Shown here: positions 1 through 5,021 of the stretch, piece after piece | How positions within the stretch are numbered: position 1 is the stretch's first letter | How the letters are laid out: each line of letters opens with the position of its first letter | NCBI GenBank assembly: GCA_011049295.1 | Contig: DSCA01000050.1 | Span: 1-5,021 of the forward strand | Direction of reading: 5' to 3' | Length of the DNA: 5,021 nucleotides | Origin: Thermoplasmatales archaeon | Lineage (GTDB): Archaea; Thermoplasmatota; E2; UBA202; DSCA01 | Program-made: the position numbers and the translations under genes | The notes under the pieces: generated by a model | What the model was told of the DNA's origin: nothing | The model's database searches: none | The model's input: only the letters and a program-made list of their open reading frames with translations

Positions 1-1140
1 GCCGTGCCCATCCGGGGCGGGGTGGTGGTGGACATGCGAAAAATGAACGCCGTCGTGGACATCGACGACGCCGGGCTGATGGTCCGGGTGCAGGCGGGCA
101 TCAACGGCATGAACCTGGAGCGCCACCTCAACCGGGCGGGCTACACCCTGGGTCATATCCCTCAGAGCCTGTACTGCTCCAGCCTGGGGGGATGGATGGC
201 CTGCCGGGCAGCCGGCCAGTTCTCCACAAAGTACGGAAAAATAGAGGACATGGTGGTGGCCCTGGAGGCGGTGCTGGCCGACGGCACCGTCATTGACTCC
301 AAGCCGGTACCCCGCTCCTCCACCGGCCCCCAGGTGGAGAGATTGCTGCTGGGCAGCGAGGGAACCCTGGGCATCATCACCGAGGCCACCCTGAAAATAT
401 GGCCGTATCCTGAGAAGCGCGCTCTGGCCTCCTTTACCTTTGACACGCTGGACCAGCCTCTGGAGGCGGTGCGCCGCATCCTGCGCAAAAACCTGTACCC
501 GGCGGTGGTCCGCATCTACGACCAGCACGAGACTCTTCGCCACTTTGGCCTCAAGGGCCAGTGCATGCTCATCCTGCTCATGGAGGGGGACGCCGACCTG
601 GTGGAGCTGGAGCGGGAGGCTGCCGGCCGCCTCTGCGTCCAGGAGGGGGGAGAAGAGCGGGGAGAGGAGCCGGTGAAGCACTGGCTGGACACCCGGTTCA
701 ACGTCAGGGAGTCCTCGGAGTTCACGCCCCGGGGCTTCATTTTTGATACCGTGGAGATATCCGTGGGCTGGCGGCGGGCCCTGGAAACCTATCGGGCGGT
801 GATTGAGGGCATGCGCAGCGTGGACGGAGTGGTGGTGGCCTCCGGTCACGCCTCTCATTTTTATCCACAGGGAGTGTGTTTCTACTTCACTTTCGGCGGC
901 ATTCCGCCCAAAAAAGGCAGCCCCTTTGCCTTCTACGAGGCGGTGTGGGATGCCATCATGCAGGCCACCGTGGACCACGGCGGCTCCATCAGCCACCACC
1001 ACGGCATCGGGCTGATTCGGGACAAGTGGCTTCCCCGGGAGATGGGCGACCGCCTGGCCCTGCTGCAGGCCGTAAAAAGGGCCGTTGACCCCCACCATAT
1101 CATGAACCCGGGCAAGATGGAGGGCGGCCATGAGCGATAA
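1..1140 (+). CDS. FAD-binding oxidase, alkyl-DHAP synthase-like / GlcD-like (5' partial)
   Basis: This is a flavoprotein of the vanillyl-alcohol-oxidase/PCMH superfamily, likely a cytoplasmic dehydrogenase. The reading frame is open from base 1. The first visible residues (AVPIRGGVVVDMRKMN) correspond to the stretch just after the FAD-pyrophosphate loop, so about 100 N-terminal residues lie outside the window, and the GTG at base 4 is not the real start. Counting the Ala at base 1 as residue 1, GSEGTLGIITEATLKI at 118-133 is the classic FAD-domain end motif and STGP lies at 107-110. IYDQHE (172-177), DTVEISVGW (249-257), FYFTF (294-298) and SISHHHGIG (329-337, His triplet 332-334) match the ADPS pattern, where the triple His and a nearby Tyr are active-site residues. 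The C-terminus (VDPHHIMNPGKM) is typical and complete. The gene overlaps the Fe-S protein gene by 11 bases, as in GlcD/GlcF pairs. ADPS chemistry is possible, but a 2-hydroxyacid or polyol-phosphate dehydrogenase role is equally likely. The family call is firm and the substrate is not. Confidence 0.93.
   Translation, partial: AVPIRGGVVVDMRKMNAVVDIDDAGLMVRVQAGINGMNLERHLNRAGYTLGHIPQSLYCSSLGGWMACRAAGQFSTKYGKIEDMVVALEAVLADGTVIDSKPVPRSSTGPQVERLLLGSEGTLGIITEATLKIWPYPEKRALASFTFDTLDQPLEAVRRILRKNLYPAVVRIYDQHETLRHFGLKGQCMLILLMEGDADLVELEREAAGRLCVQEGGEERGEEPVKHWLDTRFNVRESSEFTPRGFIFDTVEISVGWRRALETYRAVIEGMRSVDGVVVASGHASHFYPQGVCFYFTFGGIPPKKGSPFAFYEAVWDAIMQATVDHGGSISHHHGIGLIRDKWLPREMGDRLALLQAVKRAVDPHHIMNPGKMEGGHER
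1119..1124 (+). promoter_or_regulatory. Shine-Dalgarno site for the Fe-S protein gene
   Basis: GGAGGG lies inside the 3' end of the oxidase gene, five bases before the ATG at 1130. It supports that start and suggests translational coupling across the 11-base overlap. Confidence 0.75.
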
Positions 1141-2317
1141 AAAATATGCCTGGGTCCGGGATGCCCTCTCCCACGTTCCCCTGACCACCAAGGCCCGGGC
1201 CCTCAAGCATTTCCTGATGGGCAAAAACGAGTACCTGCCTGCCAAAAAGACCCGGGCGGACATGGACGAGGTCATCAAGTGCGCCCTGTGCCCCAACATG
1301 TGTAAATTCGACTGTCCAGTGCTGGCTGCGGCGGCCACCGACGCCGTCTCTCCCTCCGGCAAGGCCCGCCTGGCCTATTTTCTGGAAACCGAGGCCCTGG
1401 CCACCGATGACGCCGCTCTCCTCATGTATGCCTGCTGCAGCTGCGACGCCTGCCGGGAGTGGTGTCCCTTTGACTTTTCCGTCGCAGACATCCTGCAGGG
1501 GGTACGGGCCGACCTGGTGGACCGACACCGGGAGCCGGAGGCGGCACGGGAGACGAGACAGCGACTGGAGGAGCAGCACAGCCTGCACCAGCGCCAGGTG
1601 GAGCCCGCCGGCCCCCCCACCGGAGACCTGCTCTACTTCATGGGCTGCGAGGTGAGCGCCCGTCACCCGGAGATAGCCCGTGACACCCGCACCGTTTTGG
1701 AGGCAGCGGGAGTTACGCCGGCCATGCTCCCCCAGGAATGGTGCTGCGGTGCCCCTCTCCTTTCCATGGGCTACGTGGACGATTTTTTGGACGTGGCACG
1801 TCATCAGGCCCGGGCGGTGGAGAGCAGCCGGTGCTCCACCGTGGTGTGCAGCTGCCCCACCTGTACCTACATGCTGCGGGTGATGTACCCCCGGCACGGC
1901 GTCTCGCTTCCCGCCCAGGTGCTGCACTCATCCGAATATCTGGCCCGGCTGGTTCAGGAAGAGCGGCTTCCCGCGGGCGCCGTGGACGGACCCTGCGTCT
2001 ACCACGACCCCTGCACTCTGGCCCGCAAACTGGGGGTCATGGACCCTCCCCGCCAGGTTCTGCACCGGATGGGCATGGACGTGCGGGAGTCCCCCTTCAA
2101 ACGGGAGCACACCCAGTGCTGTGGACGCGGCGGCTCCCTGCCCTCATTTTTTCCCAAAGTGGCCGATGCCATCACCGAGGCCCGTCTGCAGGAACTGCAC
2201 CGTACCGCACTCTGCATCGTCACCGCCTGTCCCACCTGCAAGAGCGCCTTTTCCGGGCAGGGGGCTGAGGCCTACGACCTGGTCCAGGTGGTCAGGCGGG
2301 CCCTGGAGGAGGCATGA
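1130..2317 (+). CDS. (Fe-S)-binding protein, two [4Fe-4S] motifs and two CCG domains (GlcF/GlpC/HdrD-like)
   Basis: This is an electron-transfer subunit expected to take electrons from a flavoprotein partner and pass them to a quinone, another iron-sulfur protein or a further acceptor. At 395 residues it is close to the size of GlpC and GlcF. The first cluster motif has Cys 51, 54, 58 and 62 (C-x2-C-x3-C-x3-C-P), slightly off the standard spacing. The second is classical: Cys 102, 105, 108 and 112 followed by Pro. Two CCG (cysteine-rich) domains follow and both are intact: Cys173, CCG at 205-207 and CPTC at 242-245; then Cys295, CCG at 330-332 and CPTC at 367-370. In heterodisulfide reductase such domains bind noncubane [4Fe-4S] clusters. 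No signal peptide or membrane helix is visible, so it should be cytoplasmic and only peripherally membrane-bound, if at all. The start is backed by a good ribosome site, and the stop overlaps the next gene as ATGA. It probably works with the upstream oxidase and may also serve the downstream GlpA-like protein. Confidence 0.95.
   Translation: MSDKKYAWVRDALSHVPLTTKARALKHFLMGKNEYLPAKKTRADMDEVIKCALCPNMCKFDCPVLAAAATDAVSPSGKARLAYFLETEALATDDAALLMYACCSCDACREWCPFDFSVADILQGVRADLVDRHREPEAARETRQRLEEQHSLHQRQVEPAGPPTGDLLYFMGCEVSARHPEIARDTRTVLEAAGVTPAMLPQEWCCGAPLLSMGYVDDFLDVARHQARAVESSRCSTVVCSCPTCTYMLRVMYPRHGVSLPAQVLHSSEYLARLVQEERLPAGAVDGPCVYHDPCTLARKLGVMDPPRQVLHRMGMDVRESPFKREHTQCCGRGGSLPSFFPKVADAITEARLQELHRTALCIVTACPTCKSAFSGQGAEAYDLVQVVRRALEEA
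2305..2312 (+). promoter_or_regulatory. Shine-Dalgarno site for the BON-GlpA-like gene
   Basis: GGAGGAGG sits within the last codons of the Fe-S protein gene and ends one base before the ATG at 2314; its GGAGG core (2305-2309) is four bases from the start. With the ATGA overlap this argues strongly for the 2314 start, so the BON-like N-terminus is part of the made protein. Confidence 0.75.
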
Positions 2318-4074
2318 GTGGTCGGCGGCTGCTGCGGGGGGTCACCCGGCGCCTTCACAGGGGAGGATGGAACACCGCCGTTAAAGCCGAGGTCAGCGGC
2401 GGCGTGGTGACCCTGGAGGGAGAGGTTTCCTCTTACCACGAGTATGTGTCCCTGGGCACGGCCATAGGAAGGCTATCCGGGGTGAGGGGAGTGGTGAACC
2501 GGGTTACCTACCCCGGACGCCCGGAGCCTGAGCACCGGCGGGGAGAGCAGCGCCGGCTGCGCACGGCAGACGTGGTCATCGTGGGGGCCGGGGTGGTGGG
2601 GTGCTGCATCGCCCGCCAACTATCCCGCTACCACCTGGAGGTGGTGGTGGTGGAAAAGGAAACCGACGTGGCCTGCGGAACCTCCAAGGCCAACAACGGC
2701 ATGGTACACACCGGCATCGGGGAAAAAATGGGCACCCTGAAGCAGCGGCTGTGCGTGGAGGGACACCGGCAGTTTGACCGCCTGTGCCGGGAGCTGCAGG
2801 TGCCCTACCGGCAGCAGGGCATGTACATCGTGCTCACCCCGCAGTCATTTGCCTCACTGGCCGTGCCCACCGCCCTGGCGCAGGCCGTGGGCGGCCGGCT
2901 GATACCCTCCATGATTCTCCGCCGGGCCAAAAAGCTGGGGCTGCCCATGCGCAGGGCCGACTGGCGGGAGGTGCTGGAGGCCGAGCCGCACCTCACCCGG
3001 GACGTGCTATCGGCGGTCTATGCCCCCACCTACGGCGTCACCTGCCCCTACCGGTTCACCATCGCCCTGGCCGAAAACGCCGTGGCCAACGGAGTCCAGG
3101 TGATGCTGGGCACCGAGGTGGTGGACGTGCTGGTGGAGGACGGGCGGGTGGCCGGGGTGCAGACCGACAGGGGCACTATTGCCGCTCCCTGGGTCATCAA
3201 CGCCGCCGGCCTGTACGCCGACGTGATTGCCGACATGGCCGGGGCCCGGGAGTACACTATCCATCCCAAAAAGGGAGCCATCCTGCTGTTCGACAAGGAG
3301 ACCAGCCACTACGTCCGTCACCACCTCAGCCTGCTGCGTTTCCCCCGCACCGAGCACTACAAGGGGGGAGGCATCATGCTCACCGTGGACGGCAACCTGC
3401 AGTGGGGGCCCACCATTACCGAGATTCAGGATCGGGACGACCGGTCGGTCACCCGGGAGGAGATAGACGCCGTTTTTGAGCACTACCAGGCGCTGCTCCC
3501 CGGCTTTCCCCGGCAGGCGGTCATCGCCTATTTCTCGGGACTGCGGGCGGCCACCTTCACCGAGGATTTTGTCATCAAGCCGGCGGATGCAGTAAGGGGC
3601 TTCATCCACGTGGCCGGCATCCAATCACCGGGCCTGGCCGCCGCCCCGGCCATATCCGACCTGGTCATCGACATTCTGCGCCGCCAGGGAATGGACTTAC
3701 GGCCCAAGAGCCACTTTCAGCCCCGGCGGCAGTCACCCCCCGTCATACGGGAGCTCTCCGATGAGGAACGGGCGCAGCACATCGCTCGCAATCCCCGCTA
3801 CGGACGCATCGTGTGCCGGTGCGAGGAGGTCAGCGAGGGAGAAATCGTGGATGCCGTCCACTCCCCCCTCCCCGCCTGCACCCTGGACGCGGTGAAGCGC
3901 CGCACCCGGGCCGGCATGGGCCGTTGCCAGGGAGCCTTCTGTCTCCCCCGGGTGGCCAGAATCCTGGCCCGGGAACGCGACCGTGCCCTGGAAGATATAG
4001 AAAAAGACCGGCCCGGCTCCCGTCTCTTCGTGGGTCCGGCCAAGTGCCTGCTGGAGGGGGAGCATGAAGACTGA
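2314..4074 (+). CDS. GlpA/LhgO-like FAD-dependent dehydrogenase with N-terminal BON-like domain and C-terminal BFD [2Fe-2S] domain
   Basis: This is a DAO-superfamily flavoprotein related to anaerobic glycerol-3-phosphate dehydrogenase subunit A and to L-2-hydroxyglutarate oxidase. Residues about 5-65 look like a BON domain: a basic helix, then GGVVTLEGEV at 29-38 and SGVRGVVNRV at 55-64. A charged linker leads to the FAD-binding Rossmann start, VVIVGAGVVG (87-96), with Glu114 as the ribose-binding acid. SKANNGMVHTGIG (124-136), TVDGNLQWGPT (357-367), SGLRAATFTEDFVI (408-421) and VAGIQSPGL (433-441) are family landmarks of the catalytic domain. The C-terminus carries a BFD-like [2Fe-2S] site with Cys501, Cys503, Cys538 and Cys543 (C-x-C, then C-x4-C), as in E. 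coli GlpA. At 586 residues it is longer than usual, largely because of the BON extension. No signal peptide is seen, so it is probably cytoplasmic. It starts in an ATGA overlap with the Fe-S gene and overlaps the next oxidoreductase by 11 bases. Substrate is probably glycerol 3-phosphate or a similar 2-hydroxy compound, by inference only. Confidence 0.95.
   Translation: MSGRRLLRGVTRRLHRGGWNTAVKAEVSGGVVTLEGEVSSYHEYVSLGTAIGRLSGVRGVVNRVTYPGRPEPEHRRGEQRRLRTADVVIVGAGVVGCCIARQLSRYHLEVVVVEKETDVACGTSKANNGMVHTGIGEKMGTLKQRLCVEGHRQFDRLCRELQVPYRQQGMYIVLTPQSFASLAVPTALAQAVGGRLIPSMILRRAKKLGLPMRRADWREVLEAEPHLTRDVLSAVYAPTYGVTCPYRFTIALAENAVANGVQVMLGTEVVDVLVEDGRVAGVQTDRGTIAAPWVINAAGLYADVIADMAGAREYTIHPKKGAILLFDKETSHYVRHHLSLLRFPRTEHYKGGGIMLTVDGNLQWGPTITEIQDRDDRSVTREEIDAVFEHYQALLPGFPRQAVIAYFSGLRAATFTEDFVIKPADAVRGFIHVAGIQSPGLAAAPAISDLVIDILRRQGMDLRPKSHFQPRRQSPPVIRELSDEERAQHIARNPRYGRIVCRCEEVSEGEIVDAVHSPLPACTLDAVKRRTRAGMGRCQGAFCLPRVARILARERDRALEDIEKDRPGSRLFVGPAKCLLEGEHED
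4053..4060 (+). promoter_or_regulatory. Shine-Dalgarno site for the FAD/NAD oxidoreductase gene
   Basis: GGAGGGGG lies inside the end of the GlpA-like gene. The GGAGG core (4053-4057) is six bases from the ATG at 4064, which fixes that start and implies translational coupling. Confidence 0.75.
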
Positions 4075-5021
4075 GGTGGCGGTGGTGGGCGGGGGGCCGG
4101 CGGGGCTGGCGGCGGCCCTGGCGGCCAGCGAAACGGTCTCGGTCGTGCTGTTGGAGAGGGAGCGGGAGCTGGGAGGCATCCTGCCCCAGTGCATCCATCA
4201 CGGATTTGGCAATTTCATTTTTGACCGGATGATGACCGGCCCCGAATACGCCCAGCATTTCATAGACCGGGTGGAGCAGTCAGGCATCGACGTGCACACG
4301 GAAACGGCGGTGCTCTCCTTGAGTGACGACCGGACCCTCACCGCCGTCAGCCCCCGGGAGGGCATGGTGCACATCGACGCCCGGTCCGTAATCCTGGCCA
4401 TGGGCTGCCGGGAGCGCACCCGCAACCAGATTCTGCTGCCCGGAACCCGGCCTGCCGGGGTATACACGGCGGGGACCGCCCAGCGCCTCATCAACGTGGA
4501 GGGGGCGATGCCCGGAAAAACCGTGGTCATCCTGGGCTCCGGCGACGTGGGACTGATTATGGCCCGGCGCTTCACCCTGGAGGGGGCCACGGTCCGGGGA
4601 GTATACGAAATCATGCCCTCCCCCGGGGGTCTCACCCGGAACGTGGTGCAGTGTCTGGAGGACTATGACATCCCGCTGCACCTCTCCCATACGGTGACCG
4701 CCGTCCATGGCTCCCGGCGGCTGCGGGCGGTGACCGTTTCCGCCGTGGACGAGGAGATGAACCCCCTGCCGGGCACCGAGACCACCGTTCCCTGCGACAC
4801 CCTGGTCCTGGCCGTGGGGCTGATTCCCGAAAACGAGCTGTCCCGGCAGGCCCGCATAGCCATGGACGGCCGAACCGACGGGGCGGTGGTGGACGAGCAC
4901 ATGGAGACCTCCGTGCCGGGTATATTTGCCTGTGGCAACGTGGTGCACGTGCACGACGTGGTGGACGACGTTACCGTGGCTGGCGGGACCGCCGGGAGAC
5001 ATGCAGCACAATTCGCCCGCC
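4064..5021 (+). CDS. NAD(P)/FAD-dependent oxidoreductase, partner of GlpA-like protein (3' partial)
   Basis: This pyridine-nucleotide-disulfide-type flavoprotein stays open to the right edge; 319 codons are visible. The N-terminus has an FAD Rossmann motif, VVGGGPAG at 7-14, with Glu31 at the end of the second strand. It is followed by LGGILPQCIHHGFG (36-49) and TGPEYA (58-63), which are characteristic of the oxidoreductase found beside clostridial GlpA-like proteins. GVYTAGTAQRLIN (132-144) precedes a second nucleotide-binding motif, VVILGSGDVG (154-163), with Glu182 on the following strand, suggesting NADH rather than NADPH. VPGIFACGNVVHVHD (284-298) is the closing FAD-domain motif. Family members are, from memory, a little over 400 residues, so roughly the last 90-100 are missing. 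It would play the GlpB position in the cluster, moving electrons between NAD(H) and the GlpA-like flavin or [2Fe-2S] centre. A small DUF1667 protein commonly follows it and would be expected just beyond the window. The family call is strong; direction of electron flow is inferred. Confidence 0.93.
   Translation, partial: MKTEVAVVGGGPAGLAAALAASETVSVVLLERERELGGILPQCIHHGFGNFIFDRMMTGPEYAQHFIDRVEQSGIDVHTETAVLSLSDDRTLTAVSPREGMVHIDARSVILAMGCRERTRNQILLPGTRPAGVYTAGTAQRLINVEGAMPGKTVVILGSGDVGLIMARRFTLEGATVRGVYEIMPSPGGLTRNVVQCLEDYDIPLHLSHTVTAVHGSRRLRAVTVSAVDEEMNPLPGTETTVPCDTLVLAVGLIPENELSRQARIAMDGRTDGAVVDEHMETSVPGIFACGNVVHVHDVVDDVTVAGGTAGRHAAQFAR

Noticed and set aside
4..6. GTG at base 4 as the start of the first gene
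   Set aside because: The frame is open upstream to base 1, and the protein would lack the FAD-pyrophosphate loop that precedes this point in the family; the gene simply enters from outside the window.
1100..1927. Long antisense reading frame (275 codons) opposite the Fe-S protein gene
   Set aside because: It lies opposite a gene with complete, ordered cysteine motifs. Its translation is rich in Gly, His and Val with no recognisable domain, as expected for the antisense of GC-rich coding DNA.
2284..2330. Possible frameshift or artificial fusion creating the BON extension
   Set aside because: The upstream gene ends with a normal C-terminus, the ATGA overlap and ribosome site are intact, and the BON-like region and flavoprotein share one uninterrupted frame with no stop or start between them.
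2636..2653. Short GTG triplet run that looks like a microsatellite
   Set aside because: It encodes the Val-rich second beta strand of the FAD Rossmann fold (EVVVVE); similar short runs elsewhere also code for Val strands, so it is codon choice rather than a repeat element.
3007..3624. Antisense reading frame (205 codons) inside the GlpA-like gene
   Set aside because: It is the shadow of a conserved catalytic domain and has no recognisable motif.
4280..5011. Long antisense reading frame (243 codons) opposite the right-edge oxidoreductase
   Set aside because: The + strand frame here carries clear FAD and NAD motifs through to the edge. The antisense product is low-complexity Gly/His-rich sequence with no family features.

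Overview
The window is entirely coding. It holds four genes on the + strand, packed end to end with overlapping start and stop codons, and no intergenic space, RNA gene, repeat array or mobile element. The first gene enters from the left edge without its start, and the fourth runs off the right edge without its stop. The DNA is GC-rich with a strong G/C bias at third codon positions. The gene content (flavoprotein dehydrogenases paired with cubane and CCG-type iron-sulfur proteins and a BFD-type [2Fe-2S] domain) suggests an anaerobic bacterium. Bacillota/Clostridia is my best guess, because GlpA-like plus FAD/NAD oxidoreductase pairs are common there, but no taxonomic marker is present and this is only inference.

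Layout: (1) 1-1140, the C-terminal four-fifths or so of an FAD-binding oxidase of the vanillyl-alcohol-oxidase/PCMH superfamily. It is closer in its motifs to alkyldihydroxyacetonephosphate synthase (ADPS) than to glycolate oxidase GlcD. (2) 1130-2317, a GlcF/GlpC/HdrD-like electron-transfer protein with two [4Fe-4S] motifs and two intact CCG domains. (3) 2314-4074, a GlpA/LhgO-like FAD dehydrogenase with a C-terminal BFD-like [2Fe-2S] domain and, unusually, an N-terminal BON-like domain. (4) 4064-5021+, an FAD/NAD-dependent oxidoreductase of the kind that usually accompanies clostridial GlpA-like proteins.

The genes form one translationally coupled operon: overlaps are 11, 4 and 11 bases, each with a strong Shine-Dalgarno sequence inside the upstream gene. 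The simplest reading is a multi-subunit redox system that oxidises glycerol 3-phosphate or a related 2-hydroxy-acid or polyol phosphate. Genes 1 and 2 would form a GlcDF-like dehydrogenase/iron-sulfur pair. Genes 3 and 4 would form a GlpAB-like pair, with the CCG protein possibly acting as the GlpC-type electron outlet for both. The substrate cannot be fixed from sequence alone. The points most worth a second look are the BON-flavoprotein fusion and the combination of an ADPS-like oxidase with a GlpA/GlpB/GlpC-like set.
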